From NCBI RefSeq assembly GCF_001874645.1, contig NZ_CP017886.1:2294001-2358000 (forward strand): a DNA stretch of 64,000 nucleotides. Direction: 5' to 3'. A program made the position numbers and the translations under genes. The notes below the pieces were generated by a model. It was not told the DNA's origin and ran no database searches. It worked only from the letters and a program-made list of their open reading frames with translations. The DNA comes from Pseudomonas frederiksbergensis (GTDB lineage Bacteria; Pseudomonadota; Gammaproteobacteria; Pseudomonadales; Pseudomonadaceae). Shown here in pieces: positions 47,767 to 59,181 of the stretch (the first letter of the stretch is position 1; each line of letters opens with the position of its first letter).

Positions 47767-47801
47767 ATGGCAGGGAGATTCGCAGCGCTTGTGCAACCGC
47801 C

Positions 47802-47890
47802 AAGATCGTCCGAACGCGGCCCGAACCTGCGGCAGCTCCTGCGGGTATGCACCGCTCCTTGTAGGAGCTGCCGCAGGCTGCGATCTTTTG
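47802..47890. repeat. REPIN doublet 8 with variant left arm (outer GATC arms)
   Basis: The left arm carries the TCCGAACGCGGCCCGAA insert between GATCG and CCTGCGGCAG, as in REPIN 2. The right arm is standard. It lies between two terminators in the 265-base gap. Confidence 0.88.
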
Positions 47891-47931
47891 ATTCTCTGGA
47901 CCCCAAGACAACAAGGGCGACACCCAGAAAC

Positions 47932-47961
47932 GACAAAGCCCGCATCAACGCGGGCTTTGTC
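47932..47961 (-). terminator. Terminator-like hairpin after the PqiC-like gene
   Basis: GACAAAGCCCGC and GCGGGCTTTGTC pair perfectly over ATCAAC, 16 bases past the lipoprotein stop. The T run is short. Confidence 0.8.
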
Positions 47962-47976
47962 TGTACAGCATTCACC

Positions 47977-48687
47977 TTAGAACCTGAACACTTCCATGTC
48001 CGTGCGAATCGGTGAAGCCATCGGGATCTTCGGTTTTTCCGGTTCTACCGGCGCCGCAGGCTTGGGCGCAGGTTTACGCGGCACTTCGGCAACCGGTGGC
48101 TGATTGGCCAGAGGCTTGAGTGCGACCGACAGCTGCTCGGCCAAACGTTGCAGCAATATGCCCTGGGCCTGCACCTGAGCGGCCGTACCACTGGCGTGTG
48201 GCTCTTGCAGATGAACGATGCGGTTGTCACGCACCTGGCCGCGACGGTCGATCAAACGCCACTGGGCATCAAGGATCGCCGGTTGCGACTCCCCCGAATC
48301 CAGACGAGTGATCGACAGCAAAACCTGTACATCCGGGGTGAAACCCAGGGTCGCAGGCGCCAACACGACGCGCTGGCTGTCCAGATGGCCGGCCACCTGA
48401 CGCAATAGAAGCTGATTAATGTCCGAAGACAGGCTGCCCGCCCAACGCCCGTCGGTGGATGCTTGCAGGCTGCCATCCGGCTGGCGCTGCAACAGGGTTT
48501 CACGTTGCAGGTAATCGGCGATCGATACCGGGCCCAACAAAACCGCCATGCCCGCGCTTTGCGCAGGCTGAGCCGGACTTCCGCTGTCCAGCTGATACAG
48601 CGACACCGGCTGGTGAACGCTGCAACCCGCCAGGCCAAAAACGCCAGCGAGCAACAAAATTAGAGGAAGGCGCAGAACAGTCATCAT
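47977..48687 (-). CDS. PqiC-family lipoprotein (DUF330-type), 236 aa
   Basis: A signal peptide with lipobox LAGC (MMTVLRLPLILLLAGVFGLA, Cys after it) marks an outer-membrane lipoprotein. The body (YLQRETLLQRQPDGSLQAST, WAGSLSSDINQLLLRQVA, LLSITRLDSG) fits the PqiC/YmbA family, the lipoprotein partner of PqiAB lipid-transport systems. No pqiA or MCE-domain pqiB gene is next to it, so it is an orphan here. A proline/lysine-rich C-terminal extension (RKPAPKPAAPVEPEKPKIP) is unusual. ATG 48687 follows GGATGGG. It lies downstream of parC but a hairpin separates them. Confidence 0.87.
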   Translation of the reverse strand: MMTVLRLPLILLLAGVFGLAGCSVHQPVSLYQLDSGSPAQPAQSAGMAVLLGPVSIADYLQRETLLQRQPDGSLQASTDGRWAGSLSSDINQLLLRQVAGHLDSQRVVLAPATLGFTPDVQVLLSITRLDSGESQPAILDAQWRLIDRRGQVRDNRIVHLQEPHASGTAAQVQAQGILLQRLAEQLSVALKPLANQPPVAEVPRKPAPKPAAPVEPEKPKIPMASPIRTDMEVFRF

Positions 48688-48820
48688 CCCATCCAAGTGA
48701 CGGCCAACAGGCCGGTCACAGTGAAAAATACTCAATCAATATGAAGAACGCAGGACCTCGCCCACGCTTGAAAGGCCATATCATCCGTGAATATGGCTTG
48801 CGACTCCAGCGCGAAAGCAT

Positions 48821-48846
48821 CGATCTACGGGTTAAATCGTAGATCG
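48821..48846. terminator. Hairpin downstream of parC
   Basis: CGATCTACG and CGTAGATCG form a perfect 9-bp stem with an 8-base loop, 16 bases beyond the parC stop. No strong T run follows, so it may only stabilise the mRNA end. Confidence 0.5.
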
Positions 48847-48861
48847 AGCGCTCTAGACCGC

Positions 48862-51126
48862 TTAATTGAGAGTTTCTACCAATAGTGCATCAACACGCTG
48901 AAAGCCCCGCGGCAGCTTGTTGCCACGGCGTCCACGCTCACCTTTGTAGTGTTCGAGGTCGTCGGCTTTGAGCGACAGCGTGCGTTTACCGGCCTGCAAG
49001 ACCAGGGTCGCGCCTTCCGGCAATACCGCGATGTCGGTGACATATTCCTCGCGACTGGCCACACGTTCGCCGGAGATGCCGATGATCTTGTTGCCTTTGC
49101 CCTTGCCCAGCTGCGGCAGGTCGCTGATTTTGAAAATCAGCAGGCGACCTTCGGTAGTGACCGAGGCCAACCAGTTCTGCTCACGGTCGGTCACCGGACG
49201 CGGCAGGATCACCTTGGCGTTGTTCGGCAGGCTCAACAGCGCCTTGCCGGCCTTGTTCTTGGCTTGCAGGTCTTCACCCTTGACCACGAAACCGTAACCG
49301 GCGTCCGAAGCGATGACGTACAGCCCATCGTCTTCAGGCATCAATACGCATTCGAAGGTTGCCCCTGGCGGCGGCGTCAGACGCCCCGTCAGCGGCTCGC
49401 CCTGGCCACGGGCCGATGGCAGCGTGTGCGCCGGCACCGAATAACTGCGGCCAGTGGAATCGATGAACACCGCAAACTGGTTGGAACGACCAGCAGCCGC
49501 CGTTTTGAAACCGTCCCCGGCCTTGTACGAAAGCCCGGTGGCGTCGATGTCGTGGCCCTTGGCCGAGCGCACCCAGCCTTTCTCGGACAACACCACAGTG
49601 ACTTTTTCGTTCGGCAGCAGATCGTGTTCGGTCAGGGCGCGGGCTTCGGCACGCTCGACAATCGGCGAGCGACGGTCGTCGCCATAGGTTTCGGCGTCCT
49701 TGATCAGCTCGCTGCGCACCAGCTTCTTGAGCTTGGTTTCGCTGCCCAGCAGGGCTTGCAACTTGGCTTGTTCCTTGAGCAGTTCGTCCTGCTCGTCGCG
49801 CAGCTTCATTTCTTCGAGTCGCGCCAACTGACGCAGGCGAGTATCGAGAATGTAGTCGGCCTGGATTTCGCTCAGGGCGAAGCGCTCGATCAGCTTGGCT
49901 TTGGGGTGTTCCTCGGTACGGATGATGTGGATCACTTCATCCAGGTTGAGGTACGCGATCAGCAAACCGTCCAACAGGTGCAGGCGACGCTCGACCTTGT
50001 CCAGGCGGAATTGCAAGCGGCGGCGCACGGTCTGGACCCGGAACTCCAGCCATTCCACCAGCAACGCCCGCAGGTTTTTCAGCTGCGGTTTGCCATCCAG
50101 GCCAATGATGTTGATGTTGACCCGGTAGCTCGACTCCAGCTCGGTGCTGGCGAACAGATGCTGCATCAACGCTTCATGATCGACCCGGCTGTTGACCGGA
50201 ATGATCACGATACGGCATGGGTTTTCGTGGTCCGACTCATCGCGTAGGTCCGCCACTTGCGGCGCCTTGGACGGCTTGGCCTGCATCATCGCGGCAATCT
50301 GTTCCAGCACTTTGGCACCGGAGACTTGATGTGGCAGCGCGGTGACAATGATGTCCCCGTCTTCAATGTGGTACACGGCGCGCATGCGCACCGAACCGCG
50401 ACCGGTTTCGTATATTTTCAGCAGGTCGGCGCGTGGCGTGATGATTTCCGCTTCGGTCGGATAATCCGGGCCCTGGATGTGTTCACAGAGCTGCTCGACC
50501 GTGGCTTTCGGTTCATCGAGCAAACGCACGCAGGCCGTGGCGACTTCCCGCAGGTTGTGCGGCGGAACGTCGGTGGCCATGCCCACGGCGATGCCGGTGG
50601 TGCCGTTGAGCAGGATGTTCGGCAAACGTGCCGGCAATACCAGCGGTTCGTCGAGGGTGCCGTCGAAGTTCGGGCCCCAGTCCGCCGTGCCCTGGCCCAG
50701 TTCAGTGAGCAGCACTTCGGAATAACGCGACAGGCGCGCTTCGGTGTAACGCATGGCGGCGAAGGATTTCGGATCATCCGGCGCACCCCAGTTACCCTGC
50801 CCGTCTACCAGCGTGTAGCGGTAGCTGAACGGTTGGGCCATCAGCACCATGGCTTCGTAGCACGCCGAGTCGCCGTGCGGGTGGAACTTGCCGAGCACGT
50901 CACCGACCGTACGTGCGGATTTTTTGTGCTTGGAGTCAGCGTCCAGCCCCAACTCGCTCATGGCGTAGACGATACGCCGCTGTACAGGTTTCAGGCCGTC
51001 GCCGATGTGCGGTAAAGCGCGGTCCATGATCACGTACATGGAGTAGTTGAGGTAGGCATTTTCGGTGAAGTCGGCCAGTGAGCGGCGTTCAACGCCGTCC
51101 AGGCTGAGATCCAGGGAGTCGCTCAT
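48862..51126 (-). CDS. parC: DNA topoisomerase IV subunit A
   Basis: ParC cuts and rejoins DNA to unlink sister chromosomes. The 754-aa protein has the winged-helix/tower domain, with catalytic Tyr127 after Arg126 in [15 protein letters not shown], and a C-terminal beta-propeller region (from about residue 500). In the quinolone-resistance region, [13 protein letters not shown] shows Ser87 and Glu91, the susceptible-type residues in P. aeruginosa numbering. It is followed by a hairpin and preceded by the phytase-like gene after 78 bases. Confidence 0.98.
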   Translation of the reverse strand: MSDSLDLSLDGVERRSLADFTENAYLNYSMYVIMDRALPHIGDGLKPVQRRIVYAMSELGLDADSKHKKSARTVGDVLGKFHPHGDSACYEAMVLMAQPFSYRYTLVDGQGNWGAPDDPKSFAAMRYTEARLSRYSEVLLTELGQGTADWGPNFDGTLDEPLVLPARLPNILLNGTTGIAVGMATDVPPHNLREVATACVRLLDEPKATVEQLCEHIQGPDYPTEAEIITPRADLLKIYETGRGSVRMRAVYHIEDGDIIVTALPHQVSGAKVLEQIAAMMQAKPSKAPQVADLRDESDHENPCRIVIIPVNSRVDHEALMQHLFASTELESSYRVNINIIGLDGKPQLKNLRALLVEWLEFRVQTVRRRLQFRLDKVERRLHLLDGLLIAYLNLDEVIHIIRTEEHPKAKLIERFALSEIQADYILDTRLRQLARLEEMKLRDEQDELLKEQAKLQALLGSETKLKKLVRSELIKDAETYGDDRRSPIVERAEARALTEHDLLPNEKVTVVLSEKGWVRSAKGHDIDATGLSYKAGDGFKTAAAGRSNQFAVFIDSTGRSYSVPAHTLPSARGQGEPLTGRLTPPPGATFECVLMPEDDGLYVIASDAGYGFVVKGEDLQAKNKAGKALLSLPNNAKVILPRPVTDREQNWLASVTTEGRLLIFKISDLPQLGKGKGNKIIGISGERVASREEYVTDIAVLPEGATLVLQAGKRTLSLKADDLEHYKGERGRRGNKLPRGFQRVDALLVETLN

Positions 51127-51204
51127 GCGGGCCTCATCAGTTTGTTGTCTGGCGCAGCAGCAAGGTGCTGCCGCGCTGGGTAAATTCAGGTTTTTTCAGG
51201 GCGC

Positions 51205-52187
51205 TCATGGCGTGGCGCTCCAGCCACCTTGCGGTGCGGCAAAGCGCCAGACAATCGGCCGGGCTTCGCCGTCCGCGCGGGCACCGTTGTTGTTGTCGAT
51301 GCCAATCCAGGCGCCTTCGGCATCGACCACCAGTGCTTCGGCCAGACCGTAGGGTTGTGGATAACGTCGATGTTCCTGCAAGGCTTCAGCTGCGAATGAC
51401 CAGCAACGCTCGACCTTGGCGCTCAGCGCATCACGACGACACATTTGAAAGGCGTTGCGCTCCAGGGTGAAGAGCTTGCCATTGAACAGTGCCAGATCCG
51501 CAAAATCCCGGGACACCGCTTTGGCCTTGGGAAATTGCGCGGGCTGCATTTCCTTGCCAGCTTCACTCAACAGCACGCAGCTGCCGTCACAGTCCCAGAC
51601 GGTCTGCTGACGCTTGAGCAGCAGCAATCCGCGCCGCTCGCGCTCGGCAGCCAACCACAACCGGTCACCTTCCGGATTGATTGCCAGCCCTTCGAACAGC
51701 GCATTGAAGTGCAGCAACATGCCACTGGCTCGCGCCTCGCGGACCATGATCGGTGAAATGCTCAGCCACGAGGCTGGCCCCTGTACCGGCACTTGCAGCA
51801 CTGCGGCATGGGCTTCACTGACGATGTAGCGGTTACCGGCCTTGTCGCAGGTGATCCCCTCGAAATCCAGGTTCCCACCGCGCACGAACGATGCTGCCCA
51901 GGTGCGCGACTTCAGGCCCCAGGGCAACCCGCTGTCCGGCACCGGCGGCACATTGATGCGCACGGTTTCGGCCTGCCAGACGCGCTCGCTGGTATCGAGC
52001 CGGTAGATCTGATCATCGTCTCGGTCGGAAACCGTCCACAGGTCTTTGCCGCATTGCGCCAGCCCCGACAGGTTACCGCCGCGCATGCCGTCCACGGCGT
52101 GCTCGGAAACCAGCGTCAGTTCAGGTGCTGGCTCCGCCGCAACAGCGGACGCCAACAGCAGCAACGCGAGGGCGAAACCGCTCCGCA

Positions 52188-52188
<1 letters not shown>
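51205..52188 (-). CDS. Secreted esterase-like phytase-domain protein, 327 aa
   Basis: A signal peptide (MRSGFALALLLLASAVAAEP) sends this beta-propeller-like protein to the periplasm. Repeats with aspartates (LSGLAQCGKDLWTVSDRDDD, GNLDFEGITCDKAGNRYIVS, NALFEGLAINPEGDRLWLAA) fit the esterase-like activity of phytase family. Six cysteines may form disulfides. It sits between parC and parE on the same strand, its start touching the parE stop. That position is recurrent in Pseudomonas but has no obvious link to topoisomerase. Its substrate is unknown. Confidence 0.8.
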
Positions 52189-54104
<1,916 letters not shown>

Positions 54105-54135
54105 TCAGTCGTTCAATGAAAATAGGGGCGAGGGT

Positions 54136-54744
54136 TCACAGTGCTGTGAAATCGATCGCCTGGTACACATCTGCGCCGATGCCGGCAAAACTCAACAGGG
54201 CCGGCAATTGACCGGCAAATCCCTGGAAACTATGGTCGCCGCCGGCCTGGATGCGCAAGGCACAGGCTCGGTAATACTGCTGGGCGAGGCGATAGTCCAG
54301 CGTTTCGTCCCCGGTTTGCAACCACACCTGATACCGCTGCGGGTCCTGGGGCGCCGGCACTTCCAGCTCGGCCAGGGCCGTCACGTGGTCGTGGGTCAAT
54401 TCCCAGGTCTCTTCGGTATACAGGTTCTTCTGCGTGCCCAGGTATCCGTCGAACATCCGGTGCGGGCTGACGGCGGGGTTGACCAACAGGGCCTTGAGGC
54501 CATGACGCTCGGCAAGGTGAGTGGCATAGTAGCCGCCGAGGGAGCTGCCGACCAGCAGTGGCCGCCCCAGCTCGGCAATCGCCTGCTCAAGCTGACCGAT
54601 GGCCTCGCGCGGGTGGTGATGCAAGGCCGGCACCTGCAAGTGCTCACCCAGCCCCAGACGTTCCATCACGCCGACCAACTGACAGGCCTTCTTCGACGAG
54701 GGTGCGCTGTTGAAACCGTGGATATAGAGGATCGAACCAGACAT
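54136..54744 (-). CDS. yqiA: YqiA-family alpha/beta-hydrolase (esterase)
   Basis: The 202-aa enzyme has the small alpha/beta-hydrolase fold of YqiA. It shows ILYIHGFNSAPSSKKACQLV at the N-terminus, the nucleophile elbow VGSSLGGYYATHLAE, and late Asp and His (LQTGDETLDYRLAQQYYRAC, GGDHSFQGF). YqiA hydrolyses short acyl esters of palmitoyl-CoA type in vitro. ATG 54744 with GGGAGCTCGC upstream is the preferred start. In E. coli yqiA likewise lies between cpdA and parE. Confidence 0.92.
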   Translation of the reverse strand: MSGSILYIHGFNSAPSSKKACQLVGVMERLGLGEHLQVPALHHHPREAIGQLEQAIAELGRPLLVGSSLGGYYATHLAERHGLKALLVNPAVSPHRMFDGYLGTQKNLYTEETWELTHDHVTALAELEVPAPQDPQRYQVWLQTGDETLDYRLAQQYYRACALRIQAGGDHSFQGFAGQLPALLSFAGIGADVYQAIDFTAL

Positions 54745-54835
54745 GCGAGCTCCCTGTGCGACGGGCAAAGAGCCGCAGTTTACAGGGAGTCGGCTGGGTT
54801 TTGGTCGACCGACCTATCGAAAACACACACATCCC

Positions 54836-54900
54836 GTAGGAGCTGGCGGAGCCTGCGATCTTTTGATCTTTAAAAGATCGCAGCCTTCGGCAGCTCCTAC
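54836..54900. repeat. REPIN doublet 9 (outer GTAGGAG arms)
   Basis: This is the shortest doublet, 65 bases. The left arm GTAGGAGCTGGCGGAGCC has compensating changes. The right arm is GCCTTCGGCAGCTCCTAC preceded by GATCG. The inner GATCTTTAAAAGATC is itself near-palindromic. It lies between cpdA and yqiA. Confidence 0.9.
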
Positions 54901-54909
54901 GCGGGTGAA

Positions 54910-55725
54910 TCAATAACCCGTTGAGCCGTAATCAACCTGAAACTCGAACCCGGTCACGCGCTCGACCCCGGTTTCCAGCTGTCCGTCCGGCAACAACCGC
55001 AACCAGCGATAACCCGGCGCCAGGGTATCGACCTTGAAATCCACGCTGCCAGGTTCGAACTGGATGCAGGTCGACGGCGAAGCAATCAACCGCACATCGT
55101 TGCGTAACTGATCGACTTCCTGATGCACGTGACCCCAGAGCAGTGCCCGGACCTGTGGAAAACGATCGAGCACGGCAAACAAGGCTTCCGGATTGCGCAG
55201 ACCGATCGGTTCCATCCAGGCACAACCGATGGACACTGGATGATGATGGAAGCACACCAGATGATGGCGCTCCGGCGCTTCGCTCAGGGCGCGAGCGAGC
55301 AATTGCAGTTGGTCATCCTGCAAATACCCTGGCACCGAGCCGGGTACCGCCGAATCCAGCAACGTGATCCGCCAGTTACCCATGTCCACCACGGGTTCCA
55401 GCAACTGACTCCGGACCGCTGCCTGGGCCATGATTTGCGGCTCATCGTGGTTGCCTGGAATCCAACGAGCGGGCGCATCGATCTGCCGGGTCATCTCGCG
55501 AAACCGCTGATACGACTCAAACGTGCCGTCCTGGGACAGGTCACCGCTGGCGATCATCAGGTCGATGTGCGGCTGCTGCACCAGCACCAACTCGATAACC
55601 TTTTGCAGACTGTCGCGGGTATTCATGCCCAGCAACGTCCCCTCCGCCTCGGCGAACAGATGACTGTCAGAGAGCTGCACCAGCAATACGGCATCGTTGG
55701 CGGTCAGAGTGGATACGCTCGGCAA
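54910..55725 (-). CDS. cpdA: 3',5'-cyclic AMP phosphodiesterase CpdA
   Basis: CpdA breaks down cAMP and so sets Vfr activity in Pseudomonas. The 271-aa metallophosphoesterase has QLSDSHLFAE, GDLSQDGTFE, GNHDEP, CFHHHPVSIG and GHVHQE, the two-metal-site motifs in order. I prefer TTG at 55725 (MPSVSTLTANDAVLL), which has GGGAG six bases ahead; other starts are a GTG at 55749 and a TTG at 55770. It belongs to the nudF-DUF1249-cpdA-yqiA-parE series. Confidence 0.95.
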   Translation of the reverse strand: MPSVSTLTANDAVLLVQLSDSHLFAEAEGTLLGMNTRDSLQKVIELVLVQQPHIDLMIASGDLSQDGTFESYQRFREMTRQIDAPARWIPGNHDEPQIMAQAAVRSQLLEPVVDMGNWRITLLDSAVPGSVPGYLQDDQLQLLARALSEAPERHHLVCFHHHPVSIGCAWMEPIGLRNPEALFAVLDRFPQVRALLWGHVHQEVDQLRNDVRLIASPSTCIQFEPGSVDFKVDTLAPGYRWLRLLPDGQLETGVERVTGFEFQVDYGSTGY

Positions 55726-55824
55726 GGCGTTCTCCCAAGGCGTGATCACGGATATGGATGAATGGCGCAATTATGCTGGGGGAAATTGAAAAGAGGAAAC
55801 CCGTGAACCAGACGTAGTTCACAA

Positions 55825-56277
55825 CTAGCGCACGGCTTCGAACTCATGCCCGCAGGCCAGACAATGGCTCAGCCATTCGCCGAGGAATACATTGAGCTGG
55901 GCCTTTTCGTCTGGCTGATGCATCAACTCATTCGGGTAAGGATAGATGCCACGAAAGCGCCGCGCATGTTCGGCGCTGATAACCTCGGCCATGCGCGCGT
56001 CATGGTAGACCTGAACTTCCAGCTGCGGCACCGGCAGCCACGGCAGGCTGTGCTCCTGGCGCACTCGCAGGGTCGTGGTGTACGGACACGCTTGCAGCAC
56101 TTCGAGCATCAGCACACCCAGCATCTGCTCGCCCTGGGTCATGGCAATGCGTCGGACAGTCGGCTGGTTGCGCATCTCCGGCAACAGGCGCATCAGTCGG
56201 GCGTAATTGGCCTCGCAGGCGCTTTGCAGCCCCACAAGGTCGACCCGATAACGATCGCGCTGTTTGTTTACGACCAT
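55825..56277 (-). CDS. DUF1249 family protein (YqiB-like), 150 aa
   Basis: This cytosolic protein contains RYRVDLVGLQSACEANYARL, the conserved core with LEVLQACPYTTTLRVRQEH, and VQVYHDARMAEVISAEHARR then FRGIYPYPNELMHQPDEKAQ. These match DUF1249, represented by E. coli YqiB, in the same nudF-yqiB-cpdA-yqiA neighbourhood. Its start overlaps the nudF 3' end by 10 bases. Function is unknown. Confidence 0.9.
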   Translation of the reverse strand: MVVNKQRDRYRVDLVGLQSACEANYARLMRLLPEMRNQPTVRRIAMTQGEQMLGVLMLEVLQACPYTTTLRVRQEHSLPWLPVPQLEVQVYHDARMAEVISAEHARRFRGIYPYPNELMHQPDEKAQLNVFLGEWLSHCLACGHEFEAVR

Positions 56278-56885
56278 AGCCCCCTCACTTCAGCGCGGTT
56301 CAAAGCCAGCCATTGCAGGGCAATGATGCTTGCCGCGTTGGAAATCCGTCCATCACGTACGGCTTGCAGGGCATCTTCAAAGTCCCAGACCGTCACGCGA
56401 ATATCTTCTGCTTCCTCCACCAGCCCATGCAGGCCGCCGGCCCCGTTACTGTTACACCGCCCCAGATACAAGTGCACATATTCAGTACTGCCACCGGGCG
56501 ACGGAAAATAATTGAGCATCGGCCACAGAGCAGTGAATACAAGTCCAGCTTCCTCCTGCGCTTCGCGGTGAGCAACTTCTTCCGGTATTTCATCCCGATC
56601 GATCAGACCGGCGACCAGTTCGATCAGCCACGGGTTATCGACCTTGCCCCATGCACCGGCGCGAAATTGCTCGATCAATACCACTTCGTCCCGCTGCGGA
56701 TCGTAAGGCAAGACGCACACGGCATCATGCCGAACGAACAACTCGCGGCTGATCTCACGACTCATACCACCGGCAAACAGCTCATGGCGCAGGTGCACGC
56801 GATCAAGCTTGTAGAAACCCTTGTAGCAGTTTTCGCTGCGAACGATGTCTACGATGGTCGGGGTAGCATTGGCAAAATCAGTCAT
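56268..56885 (-). CDS. nudF: ADP-ribose diphosphatase (Nudix)
   Basis: NudF hydrolyses ADP-ribose to AMP and ribose 5-phosphate. The 205-aa protein carries an exact Nudix box, G-x5-E-x7-REAQEEAGL, in GLIDRDEIPEEVAH followed by REAQEEAGL. The ADP-ribose-specific residues are in VHLYLGRCNSNGAGGLHGLV, with EEAEDIRVTVWDFEDAL near the end. It heads the minus-strand unit running to parC, and is divergent from the DUF3298 gene. Confidence 0.96.
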   Translation of the reverse strand: MTDFANATPTIVDIVRSENCYKGFYKLDRVHLRHELFAGGMSREISRELFVRHDAVCVLPYDPQRDEVVLIEQFRAGAWGKVDNPWLIELVAGLIDRDEIPEEVAHREAQEEAGLVFTALWPMLNYFPSPGGSTEYVHLYLGRCNSNGAGGLHGLVEEAEDIRVTVWDFEDALQAVRDGRISNAASIIALQWLALNRAEVRGLWS

Positions 56886-57109
56886 AACAATCCTCGTTTA
56901 CTGTCAATCCGTCCGAGGCTCCCCCTCAGGCTTCGCGCCATCCTAACGCGCCCGCAGTGTTTGATGCAGCCTCTTTGCCGTCAGCGAGATAGACGGCAAG
57001 GGGTGAAAACAACTCTAATTGACACTATTGAGCTTAGTGGCGAACCGACCGCCTCGCCGGCAGTCGAAGACCCTGAATTTTGCCTTTCACTGATTCATGA
57101 AGGACGCCC

Positions 57110-57856
57110 ATGTCGCTGTTGAAAATCGCCTCCGTGGCCTGTATCGCCCTCACGCTCGGCGCTTGCCAAAGCCTGTTCCAACCCAGCTATCGGGCACAAT
57201 TGGCATCCACTCACGATGCATCCGAGCAGGCCAAACCGGGTTGCGACGGCCCCGACTGCCCAGTGATAAATATCGACACGGTGCATTTCCCGACCGAACC
57301 GCAACTGGACCGGATCGTCGAGCAGCGCCTGCTGCAAATGACCCGCACCTCACCGGGCGCGGCACTACCCGCCTCCCTCAACGCCTACCGCGAACAGTTC
57401 CTGCGTGAATCAGACGATCGCAACAGCGTCTACTTGCAAGCCAAGGTACGTGAGCAGCATGACGGACTGGTGATCATTGAAGTGTCCAGCTATCTGGACA
57501 CGGGCGCGGCCAATGGCACACCGGGACGGGGCTTCATCAACTACTCGCGTCAGCTGCAAAAAGAGCTGAGCCTGAGTGACATGCTCTTGCCGGGGCAGGA
57601 AGGGGCGTTCTGGAAGACTGCGCAAGTCGCGCACAACAGCTGGCTGATCAATTCGCAGCTGGATCGGGACCCGGACTTCGTCAAGAGCTGGCCCTTCCAG
57701 AAAACCCCGAACGTGGCGTTGACCAGCGTCGGGGTGGTGCTCAAGTACAACGTTGCGACCATCGCGCCCTATTCGAGCGGCCTCATCGAGATGACCATCC
57801 CCTACGCTCGCCTCAAAGGTCAGATCAAGCCTGAGCTGGTGCCCGAGCGTAGCTGA
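57110..57856 (+). CDS. DUF3298 (RsiV-like) periplasmic lipoprotein, 248 aa
   Basis: The start MSLLKIASVACIALTLGACQ gives a lipoprotein signal with LGAC lipobox. The body has GRGFINYSRQLQKELSLSDM, LLPGQEGAFWKTAQVA and KTPNVALTSVGVVLKYNVAT, which fits the DUF3298/DUF4163 type domain, the extracytoplasmic part of RsiV-like proteins. There is no anti-sigma helix, so a regulatory role is not implied. GAAGGACG precedes the ATG. Its last 32 bases overlap the cytX 3' end on the other strand. Function is unknown. Confidence 0.82.
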   Translation: MSLLKIASVACIALTLGACQSLFQPSYRAQLASTHDASEQAKPGCDGPDCPVINIDTVHFPTEPQLDRIVEQRLLQMTRTSPGAALPASLNAYREQFLRESDDRNSVYLQAKVREQHDGLVIIEVSSYLDTGAANGTPGRGFINYSRQLQKELSLSDMLLPGQEGAFWKTAQVAHNSWLINSQLDRDPDFVKSWPFQKTPNVALTSVGVVLKYNVATIAPYSSGLIEMTIPYARLKGQIKPELVPERS

Positions 57857-59117
57857 AGACCCGGCCCAGCAGCAGTTGCAGCAGCCCTGCCAGCACCAGC
57901 GATGGCAGGGTTGCGCCAACTTGCGGATACAGATTCGCCAGCAAGTGATAGGTACTCACCCCGCCCAACCAGGCGAGCAACGCCGGCCAGCGCAAGGCGG
58001 CTGACGCAACCTGGGCACTGCGCTTGCGCAGGATAAAGTGATCCACCAGCACCACGCCAAACAACGGCGCAAACACCGAGCCGATCAACAACAGGAAGTT
58101 CTGGTACTGCGCCAATGGCGCCAGGCACGCAATCAAGGTGCAAATCACACCGATGACCAAGGCCAGGTGTTCGACTTTCATGCGCAACAGAATCCCACTG
58201 GACACCGCCGCCGAGTGAATGTCGGCGAACGCGTTTTCCGACTCATCGAGCAGAATCAACAACAGCGGAATACCCAAACCCGCGCCAGCCAGCGCCAACA
58301 GCAAGGCATTGACTTCACCACTTGGGGCAAACGCCAGGGTGTAGGCAACGCCCAGGCTCATCAGCCAGAAGTTACCGATGAAGAAGCCCAGCGCCGTGCC
58401 GCCAAACACGCTTTTCGCACGCTTGCCGAAACGCGAGTAGTCGGCAATCAGTGGCAACCACGACAGCGGCATGGCGATGGCAATGTCAAAGCCCACGGCG
58501 AACGGCATCGAACCGTCACCGGCCTGCGCCCACAACGCGGCCAGATCGGCTTTGGCGAAGAGGTTCCAGGTCAGCCAGATGCACGCCGCCAGCAGCAACC
58601 AGATGCCCCACTTGCGCAGGATCTGACGGACGAACGTCAATGGACCGCTGACCGCGAGCAGGGTCGCCAGGGCGCCGAACGCCAGCGTCCAGAGCAATGG
58701 GTTGGCCATCAGGCTACCGTCGCTGAACGCACGGGCACCCAGCAGGCTTGCCGCATCGCGCATGACGATGATTTCGAACGAGCCCCAACCAATCAGTTGC
58801 AGCAGGTTCAACAGCGCCGGCAGGCTCGCACCGCGAGTACCGAGACTGAGTTTGAGTGCGGCCATGGCCGACAGGCCGGTATCGCTGCCGATCACCCCGA
58901 CACACGCCAGCAGCAGAACGCCGACCAGCGTGCCAAGAAAAATCGCCAGCAACGAGCCCGACAAACCCAGCCCCGGCGCAAGCAAGGCCCCGGTCTGCAA
59001 GACCATCAGACCAATGCCGAGGGAGAACCATAGGGAGAACAGATCGCGGGCACCGAATACGCGCCGAGCCAAAGGCACGGCGTGGTCGGGAGAATAGGTA
59101 CTGGTTGGAATGCTCAA
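57825..59117 (-). CDS. cytX: Hydroxymethylpyrimidine permease CytX (NCS1 family)
   Basis: This 430-aa inner-membrane transporter belongs to the NCS1 cytosine/purine family (TIGR02358-type). It has about 12 helices, for example LGIGLMVLQTGALLAPGLGL, LLQLIGWGSFEIIVMRDAAS and VGFDIAIAMPLSWLPLIADY, the last containing the substrate-region residues. CytX members import the thiamine precursor HMP and are riboswitch-controlled. Here it follows thiC by 73 bases and should share its transcript. The start is TTG at 59117 (MSIPTSTYSPD). Its 3' end overlaps the convergent DUF3298 gene. Confidence 0.9.
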   Translation of the reverse strand: MSIPTSTYSPDHAVPLARRVFGARDLFSLWFSLGIGLMVLQTGALLAPGLGLSGSLLAIFLGTLVGVLLLACVGVIGSDTGLSAMAALKLSLGTRGASLPALLNLLQLIGWGSFEIIVMRDAASLLGARAFSDGSLMANPLLWTLAFGALATLLAVSGPLTFVRQILRKWGIWLLLAACIWLTWNLFAKADLAALWAQAGDGSMPFAVGFDIAIAMPLSWLPLIADYSRFGKRAKSVFGGTALGFFIGNFWLMSLGVAYTLAFAPSGEVNALLLALAGAGLGIPLLLILLDESENAFADIHSAAVSSGILLRMKVEHLALVIGVICTLIACLAPLAQYQNFLLLIGSVFAPLFGVVLVDHFILRKRSAQVASAALRWPALLAWLGGVSTYHLLANLYPQVGATLPSLVLAGLLQLLLGRVFSYARAPAQA

Positions 59118-59150
59118 GGGTGTTATCTCAGAGGAACATTACTGTTGTGT

Positions 59151-59181
59151 GATCGTTCCCACGCTCTGCGTGGGAACGATC
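59151..59181. repeat. Perfect 31-base palindrome between thiC and cytX
   Basis: GATCGTTCCCACGC and GCGTGGGAACGATC pair perfectly over TCT. The sequence GTTCCCACGCTCTGCGTGGG is familiar as a dispersed repeat in Pseudomonas genomes. Located 10 bases after the thiC stop, it may act as a partial terminator or mRNA stabiliser before cytX. Confidence 0.8.

Noticed and set aside
54136..56885. Possible defence or toxin-antitoxin locus in the small genes yqiA, DUF1249 and nudF
   Set aside because: All match the conserved nudF-yqiB-cpdA-yqiA-parE housekeeping neighbourhood of gamma-proteobacteria.
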